Origin: DATLWN01 sp964422615 | GTDB lineage: Bacteria > Pseudomonadota > Zetaproteobacteria > Mariprofundales > Mariprofundaceae | Assembly (NCBI GenBank): GCA_964422615.1 | Contig: CAYRBJ010000017.1 | Location: 1-37,255, forward strand | Length of the DNA stretch: 37,255 nt | Reading direction: 5' to 3' | Shown here: positions 8,290-15,720 of the stretch, piece by piece | Layout of the letters: each line of letters begins with the position of its first letter | Numbering within the stretch: the first letter of the stretch is position 1 | Program-made: the position numbers and the translations under genes | The notes under the pieces: generated by a model | The model's input: the letters and a program-made list of their open reading frames with translations, nothing else | Database searches by the model: none | What the model was told of the DNA's origin: nothing

Positions 8290-8431
8290 ATATGAACATC
8301 CGGTCTGCGCCATCCTGGCTTCGGCCTTCGAGCGCTACGCAGAAGCGCGATTCTGCTTCGCTCACGGTGAGGCTACGCCTGCCCGCCGCACATCCTGTGC
8401 GGGGAGGGTCACGGGGCTGCAGGATGGACGG
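8290..8431. repeat. Palindrome-rich intergenic segment, possible REP-like element
   Basis: This 142-base gap separates the adenosyltransferase from the chelatase gene. It holds GCAGAA-N6-TTCTGC (8339-8356), a small AGGC-TAC-GCCT hairpin near 8370-8380, and CCGCAC-ATCCT-GTGCGG (8386-8402). Several hairpins packed in non-coding DNA resemble repetitive extragenic palindromes. I found no second copy in this window, so repetition across the genome is unproven. Confidence 0.4.
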
Positions 8432-9058
8432 ATGAACATTTTGCTGGTTCACGGCTCTCCGGATCCCCGGCATCGCGAACAGGCCGAACTACTGGCCACA
8501 CGCGTGGCAGTGGAGCTGGGCGATGACGTGCGCGCCGTTACCCTGGACGGCGGGCAAATCCCACATGGGGCGAGGGTATTGCCGCTGTTTCTCGGCGAAG
8601 GGCGGCATGCCGGCGAGGATGCCACCCGCTTCGCCGAGCGCTATGGCGGCACGCTGCTACCGCCGCTGTCACAAGCGGCCGAGCAGTTGGCCGACTTGGG
8701 CGTGTCCATGGCCGCATCCATGCTGGCATCGCGCGAACCGGTGATCTTTGCCTTCTACCGTTTCCGTTGTTTCGAGCGTCTGCTGAGTGCGATCTATGCC
8801 CAACGCAAACGTTTGACGAGGATGGGCATGGCCTCGCTGCACGGGGTGCCGGATTGCATGGACATGGTGCGCTTCTGGCAGGGTGAAGGTGCTCAGAGGC
8901 TTGTCATCCAGCCGATGCTGCTGTTCGCCGGGCGTTCACTGGATGCCGCGATGGCCGGTGTTGCGTCGGCGCAGATGCAGTTGGTGTGGGGGGAGCCTTT
9001 GACCGCCCACCCGGACATGCCGCGGCTCATCGCCGGCCGGTTGCGGGGGGCAGCATGA
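8432..9058 (+). CDS. cbiX: CbiX-like sirohydrochlorin cobaltochelatase/ferrochelatase
   Basis: A 208-residue protein from ATG 8432, preceded by AGGATGG. It starts with the chelatase signature MNILLVHGSPDPRHREQ, whose histidine is the usual metal-binding residue, and has the C-terminal block VIQPMLLFAGRSLDAA, typical of CbiX/CbiK-type class II chelatases. These insert cobalt (or iron in SirB) into sirohydrochlorin. The middle region (FYRFRCFERLLSAIYAQRKR) is less familiar. It overlaps the methyltransferase gene by ATGA, and that enzyme makes its tetrapyrrole precursor, so the pair can feed siroheme or corrin synthesis. The metal cannot be decided from sequence. Confidence 0.75.
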   Translation: MNILLVHGSPDPRHREQAELLATRVAVELGDDVRAVTLDGGQIPHGARVLPLFLGEGRHAGEDATRFAERYGGTLLPPLSQAAEQLADLGVSMAASMLASREPVIFAFYRFRCFERLLSAIYAQRKRLTRMGMASLHGVPDCMDMVRFWQGEGAQRLVIQPMLLFAGRSLDAAMAGVASAQMQLVWGEPLTAHPDMPRLIAGRLRGAA

Positions 9059-9825
9059 CGTTTTCCGCGCCCCTGCAGGCCGGGGAGGTGGCGCTGGTCG
9101 GGGCCGGCCCCGGATCACCGGAGTTGCTGACGCTGGCGGCGGCCAGGCTGCTCACCGATTGCGATGTCATCGTGCATGACGCGCTGGTTTCTCCGGAGGT
9201 GCTGGCCATGGCCGGGTCCGGGGCGCGCCTGGTCTTCGCCGGCAAGCGCGGTGGCCGCCCCTCGGTCGACCAGCAGGACATCAGCGATACCCTGATTCGC
9301 CTGGCTCGCCAGGGGCTGCGCGTGGTGCGCCTGAAGGGGGGCGATCCCTTCGTGTTCGGACGCGGCGGCGAGGAGATGCGGGCGCTGGCCGCAGCCGGCA
9401 TCCGCTGCCGGGTGGTACCCGGTATCACTGCTGGCGTGGCCGCGCCCGCCGTGGCCGGTATCCCGGTGACCGACCGCAGCGTCAACAGTTCGCTGGCCTT
9501 CCTGACCGGTCATGAGATCGGTGAGGACAGTCGCATCGACTGGCCGGCGCTGGTGGCTGCCTTTCCGGTGCTGGTGTTCTATATGGGTGTGCAATCCCTG
9601 CCGGCCATCGCCGAGCGGTTGATGGCAGCTGGGCTTTCCGGCGACATGCCCGTTGGCGTCATCAGTTCGGCCACATTGCCCGACGAGAAGGTGGTCACGG
9701 GTAGCCTGCATGATGCCCAGGCCGGGCGTCTTGCGGTATCTGCGCCGGCGATCATTGTCATCGGCGAGGTGGTGGCGTCGCGCGTGGACTGGCAATCGAT
9801 GGTCGGGGTCGGAACACCGGAGTGA
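9055..9825 (+). CDS. cobA: Uroporphyrinogen-III C-methyltransferase
   Basis: A 256-residue SUMT that methylates uroporphyrinogen III at C-2 and C-7 using S-adenosylmethionine, giving precorrin-2 for siroheme and cobalamin. Family motifs are clear: VALVGAGPGSPELLTL near the N-terminus, VIVHDALVSPEVL, RLKGGDPFVFGRGGEE (SAM site), VVPGITAGVAAPA, GIPVTDR and VFYMGV. There is no N-terminal dehydrogenase/ferrochelatase domain, so this is the stand-alone form rather than CysG. It is coupled to the chelatase gene by a 4-base overlap. Confidence 0.95.
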   Translation: MTFSAPLQAGEVALVGAGPGSPELLTLAAARLLTDCDVIVHDALVSPEVLAMAGSGARLVFAGKRGGRPSVDQQDISDTLIRLARQGLRVVRLKGGDPFVFGRGGEEMRALAAAGIRCRVVPGITAGVAAPAVAGIPVTDRSVNSSLAFLTGHEIGEDSRIDWPALVAAFPVLVFYMGVQSLPAIAERLMAAGLSGDMPVGVISSATLPDEKVVTGSLHDAQAGRLAVSAPAIIVIGEVVASRVDWQSMVGVGTPE

Positions 9826-9861
9826 GATAGCCCTGACGAACCGCAGTGTCGGTATCGTGCG

Positions 9862-11025
9862 GTGGTGCGGATGCGTATGCTTGTTCGCATGGTCACGAAA
9901 GCCTCCCTGCACCATATCCGCCTGTTCTATGCGGCGTATTTTGCGGCCATGGGGCTGATCCTGCCGTATTTCCCGGTATATCTGGCCAGCCGCGGCCTCG
10001 TGGTCGGCATGGTCGGCGTATTCACGGGATTGCTGGCCATGGCAAAGGTGATTTCTCCGCCGTTGGTCGGCGGCATGCTGGATCGCCGCCGGCGTGGCGA
10101 GCCCCGCATCTTCATCGCCATCGTCTCTGCCGCGGCGGCCTTGCTGGCCATGGCCTTTCCCTGGGCGATGCAGCCGGCATGGTTGGCCATACTGACCCTT
10201 GGTTTCGGCTGTCTGTGGGCGGCGGCCCTGCCGCTGGCCGACGGGATTTCGGTGACCGTGGCCGAGGCGGCTTTCGTCGAATACGGTCATCTGCGCCTGT
10301 GGGGCTCGATCGGTTTCGTGCTGGCCACGCTGGCCGGCGGCATCTGGCTGGTGGATGCCCGCATCCAGGACTTTCCGTGGTTTCTGGCCATGCTGCTTAC
10401 CGTCACGGCCGCGTCCGCCAGAGGATTCCCGCGTGAAACGGAGCAGTTGCACGCCGGCCACAGCGGGCGCGACACCATGGCTCCCGCCTTTCTGCTTTTG
10501 CTGGCCATTAGCTTCATGATGCAGCTTTCGCACGGAGCCTATTATGGCCTATACAGCCTGTATCTGCTGCACGCAGGGTACACCGGAGGGCAGGTGGGGA
10601 TGCTGTGGGTGTTGGGGGTGCTGGCCGAGATCGTATTGATGTGGCGTTGTTCCGGGGCCATCGGGCGCATGGCGCCGGTACCGGTGCTCTCCATCTGCCT
10701 GCTGCTGGCCTCCGTGCGCTGGCTGGGCATTGGCCTGACTACGGCCTGGCCGGTGCTGGCGGCTTTGCAGTTGCTGCACGCGGCCAGTTTCGCAGCCTTT
10801 CACATTTCAGCAGTGACCTGGGTGCGCCGCCTGGTGCCGACAGGACGGTATGCAGCTGCCCAGGGCTGGTATTCGGCCACCGGTTTTGGCCTGGGATCGA
10901 CGATTGGCATCATGGGCAGTGCCTGGATCGCTGGCCACTGGGGATATGGTGCTGCCTTTGAAACCTGTGCTGCCGTAGCCCTGGCCGGGGCGGCGTTGAT
11001 GCGCGGGGTGCCATGGCGGGCCTGA
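9862..11025 (+). CDS. Major facilitator superfamily transporter (MFS_1-like)
   Basis: An inner-membrane carrier of 378-387 residues with about 12 predicted helices. The N-terminal half shows HIRLFYAAYFAAMGLILPYFPVYL, LLAMAKVISPPLVGGMLDRR (the MFS loop 2-3 region) and YGHLRLWGSIGFVLATLAGG; the second half has GAYYGLYSLYLL and RRLVPTGRYAAAQGWYS. This pattern resembles the HcaT/nucleoside-symporter-like group. The start is uncertain: GTG 9862, ATG 9871, ATG 9877 and ATG 9889 are all in frame and none has a strong ribosome-binding site. It follows the methyltransferase gene by about 36-60 bases and may be co-transcribed. The substrate is unknown. Confidence 0.85.
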   Translation: MVRMRMLVRMVTKASLHHIRLFYAAYFAAMGLILPYFPVYLASRGLVVGMVGVFTGLLAMAKVISPPLVGGMLDRRRRGEPRIFIAIVSAAAALLAMAFPWAMQPAWLAILTLGFGCLWAAALPLADGISVTVAEAAFVEYGHLRLWGSIGFVLATLAGGIWLVDARIQDFPWFLAMLLTVTAASARGFPRETEQLHAGHSGRDTMAPAFLLLLAISFMMQLSHGAYYGLYSLYLLHAGYTGGQVGMLWVLGVLAEIVLMWRCSGAIGRMAPVPVLSICLLLASVRWLGIGLTTAWPVLAALQLLHAASFAAFHISAVTWVRRLVPTGRYAAAQGWYSATGFGLGSTIGIMGSAWIAGHWGYGAAFETCAAVALAGAALMRGVPWRA

Positions 11026-11057
11026 TGCCGGGTGGCTTGTGTCGCCGGATGCGGATG

Positions 11058-11909
11058 TTAGGTGGTTGTTTCGGGCAGATCCCGAATGGTGCGCCAGGCG
11101 ATGCGGGCATCCGAAAATTGCAGGCGGTAGAAACGGGTGGTGGCTGGGATGCGCCGGTTCAGTTCCTGCAGCATGATCTCAGGCGGCAGTCGATGATGCA
11201 GATGGCGCGGCAGCTCCATCAACGCCTCGCCGCGCCGGATGGGCGCCATCTCGGAGGTGGGAGCCCGACGCATGTATTGCGGCAGCACCACGATGCCCAG
11301 CGGCAACGGCGCGTGCCGGATCATTGTCGGAAGCCACAGCAGGGTGGTGACGGTCCTGCCGTAGCGGTCCGGGAAACGGAACAGGGCCTTCGAAAGCCTG
11401 CCGCCGGCCAGCATCTGGGTATGCCGGAAGGCCGGATGCCGGAGCTTTCCCCACTGCAGCGGGCGGGGGAATGGGGAGATACGGCCATCGCTTCCGAGCA
11501 GGGCGAATTCGTCCGACAGGTAGTTGGCACCGTCCAGTACGGCGGCGGTGGTCAGGCTGCTCTTGCCGGCGCCGGATGCGGCGGCGAACAGGCAGGCTTG
11601 GCCGCCCAGTTCGACACAACCGGCATGCAGCGACAGACAGTCCGGCAGCAGGGCGGCCAGCAGCCGCTGGTACAAATGCACCTCGAAGCCTGCGGCAATC
11701 TCACCGGCATCCGTGCCTTGCCACAGGGTCTCATTGTCTACACTGAGGCGGATACGGTCGTCGTGGGGTTCGACCCGGAAATGCAACAGCGACGGATCGG
11801 CACTATCGGTGTACAGCCGACACAACGGCTCCAGGATGGCGGTGCAGGATGTGAACGTGGAATCGACAGTGACGCCGACGTTGCCCACCCGGAAGTTCCG
11901 GTGCCACAT
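11058..11909 (-). CDS. HprK-related P-loop kinase of a peptide-modification system
   Basis: A 283-residue protein resembling the C-terminal kinase domain of HPr kinase/phosphorylase, as found in the HPr-rel-A type clusters with PqqD-like proteins. It has LSLHAGCVEL just before the P-loop ASGAGKSS (about 111-118) and YLSDEFALL as the acidic Walker-B-like segment. No HPr gene is nearby, so the substrate is more likely a peptide or small molecule. ATG 11909 was chosen; TTG 11915 would overlap the preceding stop and is possible. It is the last gene of the minus-strand run and converges on the MFS gene 32 bases away. The biochemical role of these kinases is not established. Confidence 0.75.
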   Translation of the reverse strand: MWHRNFRVGNVGVTVDSTFTSCTAILEPLCRLYTDSADPSLLHFRVEPHDDRIRLSVDNETLWQGTDAGEIAAGFEVHLYQRLLAALLPDCLSLHAGCVELGGQACLFAAASGAGKSSLTTAAVLDGANYLSDEFALLGSDGRISPFPRPLQWGKLRHPAFRHTQMLAGGRLSKALFRFPDRYGRTVTTLLWLPTMIRHAPLPLGIVVLPQYMRRAPTSEMAPIRRGEALMELPRHLHHRLPPEIMLQELNRRIPATTRFYRLQFSDARIAWRTIRDLPETTT

Positions 11910-11911
11910 GT

Positions 11912-12226
11912 TCAAGCGCGAATCAGGCCGTAGGCGGCGAACTCCTCCAGGATGGCCTGCGTGTCGTTGTGCACCCGTTCGCTATCGGCGTTGAGGTTGC
12001 TTACAATGATGGCGGCGATATCCGCACTGGTGCGTGTGCCGTCGCACAGCTCAAGGACGGTGGCGGCAATGATGTTCAGGGAATAATTCGAGCCGGTTTC
12101 CGTATCGACATAGATCACCTCGTCCATGCCCTCCATCTCTTCCCCGACCAGTTCGGGCTTCTTGCGTGGCCGCTCCGGCACCTGGATGTCAGACAGGTTC
12201 TTCAAGGCGCTCGGTCCCCAGGGCAT
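11912..12226 (-). CDS. PqqD-like peptide-recognition protein
   Basis: A 104-residue protein whose last 80 residues match the PqqD fold: DEVIYVDTETGSNYSLNIIAATVLELCDGTRTSADIAAII followed by a closing helix (AILEEFAAYGLI), here quoted as the pattern xxY-LN-xA-xxVLELCDG. PqqD-like proteins bind the leader of a precursor peptide and present it to a radical SAM partner. The N-terminal 35 residues are charged and extended. ATG 12226 overlaps the radical SAM gene by 38 bases, and the stop at 11912-11914 abuts the kinase start. Having precursor, radical SAM and PqqD homologues together is the core reason to read this as a RiPP-like system. Confidence 0.82.
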   Translation of the reverse strand: MPWGPSALKNLSDIQVPERPRKKPELVGEEMEGMDEVIYVDTETGSNYSLNIIAATVLELCDGTRTSADIAAIIVSNLNADSERVHNDTQAILEEFAAYGLIRA

Positions 12227-13364
12227 AGACGTTCATCTGGCAATCCAGGCAGCTTAGGCTGCTTTGGCAATACGCCCAGCGTTCCAGCGATGGTGCAGCG
12301 GTGCCGCGTTCCGCCAGGGCCTTCACGATGCCATCAAGTGTGGACGTGCGAATGTTCCCGAGCGGCGTGTGGCGGGCGAAGATGCAGGGATAAACGCTGC
12401 CGTCGGCGGCGATGCACAGCTTGCCCGCCGCTCCGTCGGTTGGCGTGTGCCCGCCGTTGGTATGGATCTGCTGCAGGTGCCGGCTCAGGCGGCCGCGTCC
12501 GGTCTGCTTGACCGCATCGAAGCGGATGTGCGTGCTTTCCAGTTCGAGCTCCTGGCGCAGGAATCCCTGCATGCGGGCTGCACCGTCGAGGTTCTCGTCC
12601 ATCAGGGCGATGCCGGCGCGGATCTCCAGTCCTGCTGCCCGGGCGCGTTGCATGGCGGTCAGCGTTTTTTTCCAGCTTCCCGGCACACACGTAATGGCAT
12701 CGTGGATCTCCGGGGTATCGGCATAGATGGAGAAGCTCAGGCGCGGTGCCAGGGGTACGAGCCTGGCGATCAACGCCTCGTTCAGCAGCAGGCCGTTGGT
12801 GTAGATCTCGATGCCCGAAAAATCGAGGCTGCGGGCGTGCGCCACCGCCTTCACCAGATGCGGATGGATCAGCGGATCACCGCCCGTGAACTGCACGAAC
12901 GGCCGTCCGAGGCCGGCGGCCATGGTCAGCGCCATCCGGATATCCTGCAGCGACAGAAGCTCCGTGCGCTCCGGACCGGATTCGGCGTAGCAGTGGATGC
13001 AGCGCTCGTTGCAGCGGGCGGTCAGCTCGACAAACAGCATCCCCAGCGGCGATACCGCGGCCACCAGTCCGCGATCCGGTAGGGGGTGGGAGCGATGCAG
13101 GCCATGTAGCCAGGGATGGGATGATTCGATCGCCCGCAGGCGCTGAATGTCGGCCGCTTCAGCGCGGCCGTCGAGCAGGGCTACGGCGCTGGCGGCAAAG
13201 GCGCCCGTAAGCTCGGCCTGCCCGCCCTGCGCCCGCAGGATGATGTGCTCCGCCGTTAGCAAAGTGGCCAGGATGCGCGGCTGCCCGTCCACATAGAGCA
13301 GCCGCGGTGGCAAGGACGGGATGCTGGCAGGGGCGGTGGCCGATGCGGTTACTGGCAGACCCAA
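12189..13364 (-). CDS. Radical SAM protein with SPASM-like C-terminus
   Basis: About 391 residues. The radical SAM cluster motif ARCNERCIHCYAE puts a CX3CX2C at roughly C118, C122 and C125, followed by the SAM-binding FTGGDPLIHP. The C-terminus has LCIAADGSVYPC and YCQSSLSCLDC, the cysteine pattern of a SPASM/Twitch auxiliary [4Fe-4S] domain as in PqqE and sactisynthases. Such enzymes make radical crosslinks on peptides. About 75 residues before the catalytic core may be a leader-binding region. The start is unclear: the frame stays open into the upstream cysteine-rich gene; TTG 13364 (overlapping that gene's last 16 bases) is the earliest sensible start and GTG 13292 the next. No good ribosome-binding site precedes either. 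Confidence 0.82.
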   Translation of the reverse strand: MGLPVTASATAPASIPSLPPRLLYVDGQPRILATLLTAEHIILRAQGGQAELTGAFAASAVALLDGRAEAADIQRLRAIESSHPWLHGLHRSHPLPDRGLVAAVSPLGMLFVELTARCNERCIHCYAESGPERTELLSLQDIRMALTMAAGLGRPFVQFTGGDPLIHPHLVKAVAHARSLDFSGIEIYTNGLLLNEALIARLVPLAPRLSFSIYADTPEIHDAITCVPGSWKKTLTAMQRARAAGLEIRAGIALMDENLDGAARMQGFLRQELELESTHIRFDAVKQTGRGRLSRHLQQIHTNGGHTPTDGAAGKLCIAADGSVYPCIFARHTPLGNIRTSTLDGIVKALAERGTAAPSLERWAYCQSSLSCLDCQMNVYALGTERLEEPV

Positions 13365-13765
13365 AATCGTCTGCCGCGGCCACGGCCGCGTCCGCCACCT
13401 CCGATCGGTGTGCAGGTGCAGGAGCCGCAGGCGGCGGTCGTGCTCTGGCACTGGTTCTGATTGTTGAATACAAGCTGCCGGCAGGCGCTGCAGTTGCCGA
13501 GTCGACAGCGTTCCCGGTTGCAGCGGTTCGGATCGTACTGGTTGGAGCTTGGCACGCAGGGGCAACAGGCATAGCCGCTGGCGGAGACGACGATGGTGGT
13601 CCCGCCGCAGTTATGGGTCTGTCCGACCGTCGCCGCCTGAGCCAGCTTCGAACTGGCCAGCATGGCGCCGAGGATGGCCGGGGGTGTGTAGGCCGCCAGC
13701 TTCAGCAGATGACGGCGGGCCTGCTGTTCGGAAGAATGCTCCTGTGGCTCCTGTGTCGGCTCCAT
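13349..13765 (-). CDS. Cysteine-rich small protein with Tat-like leader, candidate modified peptide
   Basis: 138 residues from ATG 13765, with AGGA 7 bases upstream. Residues 16-22 (ARRHLLK) fit the twin-arginine motif; a hydrophobic stretch with TPPAILGAML follows and AQA-A at 42-45 is a good signal-peptidase site. The remaining 94 residues hold 13 cysteines (for example ACCPC, RCNRERC, NCSAC, CGSCTC), many Asn/Gln/Ser, and a terminal GGGG(RG)3RRFWVCQ. It overlaps the radical SAM gene and leads the minus-strand run, the usual place of a RiPP precursor. Tat export of a protein already folded or modified in the cytoplasm would suit this. Alternatively it is an exported metal-binding or disulfide-rich protein. 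I recognise no named family. Confidence 0.7.
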   Translation of the reverse strand: MEPTQEPQEHSSEQQARRHLLKLAAYTPPAILGAMLASSKLAQAATVGQTHNCGGTTIVVSASGYACCPCVPSSNQYDPNRCNRERCRLGNCSACRQLVFNNQNQCQSTTAACGSCTCTPIGGGGRGRGRGRRFWVCQ

Positions 13766-13766
13766 T

Positions 13767-13790
13767 GAAGCATCCTAGTCCGAAGCATCC
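13767..13790 (-). repeat. 9-base direct repeat before the cysteine-rich gene
   Basis: GAAGCATCC occurs at 13767-13775 and again at 13782-13790, a spacing of 15 bases, within the leader of the minus-strand cysteine-rich gene. The proximal copy overlaps its ribosome-binding site. This could be a binding site for a regulator or RNA-binding protein. Confidence 0.35.
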
Positions 13791-13801
13791 GGGTGCGACA
13801 A

Positions 13802-13838
13802 GGTTTCGGTTTGGCACGAAACCGGGATCGCGGATACA
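13802..13838 (+). promoter_or_regulatory. Candidate promoter with operator-like inverted repeat between divergent genes
   Basis: GGTTTCG (13802-13808) and CGAAACC (13817-13823) form a perfect 7-bp inverted repeat with an 8-base spacer. The spacer contains TTGGCA (13811-13816), which could serve as a -35 box with GATACA (13833-13838) as a weak -10, spaced 16 bases. Transcription would start only a few bases before the nucleotidyltransferase ATG. A repressor on the repeat would cover the promoter and could also affect the divergent precursor gene. Confidence 0.4.
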
Positions 13839-13847
13839 CTGCCAGGC

Positions 13848-14957
13848 ATGCCGATCCCCTTGCCCAAGTCCGATGCCCGGCGGCGGCTGTGCGCCGTCCT
13901 GGCGCGGTCCGACGGCGAGCGTGCGGCGACCGTATCCCCCGATTTGATGGTGGCCGCCCACGGTGAAGGGGTGCACGGCCTGCTGTGGCCATTGCTGCAG
14001 GGTGGCGACGGGCAGAACCTGCCCGAGGCGCTGATACGCGAGCACCGGGCCTGGATCCTGCGCATGCGCCATGCCACGGCCCAGATCCTCGATGCCCTCG
14101 GCCGGGCCGGCATCCCTGCCGTTTGCCTGCGTGGCCAGGCCGTGGCTACCCTGTATGGGGAGCGGGTGGCGCTGAGACCGCAGAGTGATATCGATCTTCT
14201 GGTCGCCGAGGATCGGTTGCTGGATGCCAAACAGGTGGCCTGGGATCTTGGTTTTCACCCGGATGAATTGTACCGGCATCATTTCAGTCGTGGCGACGTA
14301 CAGATCGATTTTCATTACGAGCCGCTGGGCATCGAGCGCATCCATGCCTGGACGTACCTGACATCACTCAGGGCCGAGAACTTGCTGGATGCGGCGGTAC
14401 CGGGTGAGGTGGCCGGCGCACCGGCCCTTATCGTGCCGCCGCCCCTGCTGCTGCCGTATTTGGCCTTCCACGCGATGAAGCATTCCTTCGAACGGCTGAT
14501 CTGGCTGTGTGACATCGCCGAGCTAACGAAGATGATCGATCGTCAGCGGCTGTGGCCAGAGGTCGAACGGAACGTCCGGAAATATGGCCTGCAGCGGCCA
14601 GTGTATTTCTCCCTGGCCTATGTGCGGGCGCACCTGGGGGGGGCGGTGCCCGAGGATGTGCTCATGGGGCTACGTCCACCGATGGGATGGGTGGAGCGCC
14701 GGCTGTTCGCCCGGCATATGCACCATCAGGTAGTTCCCTTTTTGGCCGAACGCATTTTCGCACGCATGATGCCGGATTGGCGTCACCGCTTGGCTTTCTG
14801 GCGCGAGACGATCTATCCGCGATACGAGGTGCGCCGGCAGATCGCCGAGGCCGGATGCGTCAAATGCCATTTCATCCGCAAGCGCCTGCGCCTGTTACTG
14901 CGGGCGGCGGCAGGGGTGTTCAGCGAGTCGTGGAGAATCCTGACGGCACCGCATTGA
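13848..14957 (+). CDS. Nucleotidyltransferase-like protein (NTP_transf_5 type)
   Basis: A 369-residue protein diverging from the cysteine-rich gene, 82 bases apart. The N-terminal half has a helical bundle then the polymerase-beta-like nucleotidyltransferase core: AVCLRGQAVATLYGERVALRPQSDIDLLV, shortened here to its key parts G-x8-Y and the metal-binding DIDLLV, plus VQIDFHYEPLG as the third acidic strand. Further on, AFHAMKHSFERLIWLCDIAEL is characteristic of the family. The family is repeatedly found beside HprK-related kinases and PqqD-like proteins, so it likely belongs to the same system despite its opposite strand. The nucleotide donor and acceptor are unknown. Its last 38 bases overlap the convergent hydrolase gene. 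Confidence 0.78.
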   Translation: MPIPLPKSDARRRLCAVLARSDGERAATVSPDLMVAAHGEGVHGLLWPLLQGGDGQNLPEALIREHRAWILRMRHATAQILDALGRAGIPAVCLRGQAVATLYGERVALRPQSDIDLLVAEDRLLDAKQVAWDLGFHPDELYRHHFSRGDVQIDFHYEPLGIERIHAWTYLTSLRAENLLDAAVPGEVAGAPALIVPPPLLLPYLAFHAMKHSFERLIWLCDIAELTKMIDRQRLWPEVERNVRKYGLQRPVYFSLAYVRAHLGGAVPEDVLMGLRPPMGWVERRLFARHMHHQVVPFLAERIFARMMPDWRHRLAFWRETIYPRYEVRRQIAEAGCVKCHFIRKRLRLLLRAAAGVFSESWRILTAPH

Positions 14958-15720
14958 ACAGGGCCTGAAGTTCTTCCAGCATCATGGGGATATGCCGATC
15001 CAGCCGGTGGTTCCCTCCTTCGATCAGGCGAAGGGTGCTGCCGGGGATGCGGTGGTGCAGATCTTCCGATTCGGTATACGGGATACTGTCATCGGCGGTG
15101 CCGTGCATCAGGCGCACCGGACACGGCAGGTTGATGGGGCCCGGCGCCGGTTCCGAGGACCGGATGTCGTCGATCATCGCCTGCGGAATTCGGTAGCTCT
15201 GCTGCAGATAGGGATCGAAGGATTCGATGAACCCATGCTGCTGCAACTGGGCTCGCACCGTATCATCCCCTGCGGCCGGATGGCGCGAGATGAAATGGCA
15301 GGCCGGGGCGATGAGCAGCATGCCGTGCACGGGCAGGTTTTTCGATTGGGCGATGTTCAGGGCGACCAGCGCACCCAGGCTGGATCCAATCAGGATGATG
15401 CCCGCCGGATGGATGCCGTCGATGGCCGCGATGATGTCCCGCACGGCCTCGGAAACCCGGAATGCCTCGAATTGTCCATCTGAGGCTCCATGGCCGAGCA
15501 GATCCAGGCGCAGGCAGCCCAGGCCCCGGCCGGCGGCAAAGCGGGCCACGGCCGACGCCTTGGCGCCGAGATGATTGGAGCGGAAACCGTGGATGAATAC
15601 CAGCAGCGGATCATGTCCGGGCAGCAAACGTCCGCGCAGCCTTAGGCCATCGGGCCGCGTATGTACGAAGTCGGTTTCACCCGGCACGGCATCAAAAGCC
15701 ATGGGCATGATTGCTTTCAT
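14920..15720 (-). CDS. Alpha/beta hydrolase (esterase/lipase-like)
   Basis: A 266-residue cytoplasmic hydrolase with LLVFIHGFRSNH (oxyanion-hole strand), LDLLGHGASDG, and the nucleophile elbow GSSLGA, where Ser is the nucleophile. A late Asp in HGTADDSIPY and His in EGGNHRLDRHI complete the catalytic triad. The order resembles serine aminopeptidase S33/monoacylglycerol-lipase-like proteins. ATG 15720 overlaps the end of the glutamate dehydrogenase gene by 29 bases, so the two are probably co-transcribed; in-frame ATGs at 15708 and 15702 are alternatives. The substrate is not predictable. Confidence 0.82.
   Translation of the reverse strand: MKAIMPMAFDAVPGETDFVHTRPDGLRLRGRLLPGHDPLLVFIHGFRSNHLGAKASAVARFAAGRGLGCLRLDLLGHGASDGQFEAFRVSEAVRDIIAAIDGIHPAGIILIGSSLGALVALNIAQSKNLPVHGMLLIAPACHFISRHPAAGDDTVRAQLQQHGFIESFDPYLQQSYRIPQAMIDDIRSSEPAPGPINLPCPVRLMHGTADDSIPYTESEDLHHRIPGSTLRLIEGGNHRLDRHIPMMLEELQALFNAVPSGFSTTR

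Noticed and set aside
13349..13370. Programmed -1 frameshift joining the cysteine-rich peptide to the radical SAM protein at ATTTTGGG
   Set aside because: The heptamer does not fit the X-XXY-YYZ slippery pattern in the peptide frame, and the upstream part of the enzyme frame looks like noise.
13811..13840. Sigma54 promoter at TTGGCAC
   Set aside because: The -12 TTGC element is missing at the required spacing.
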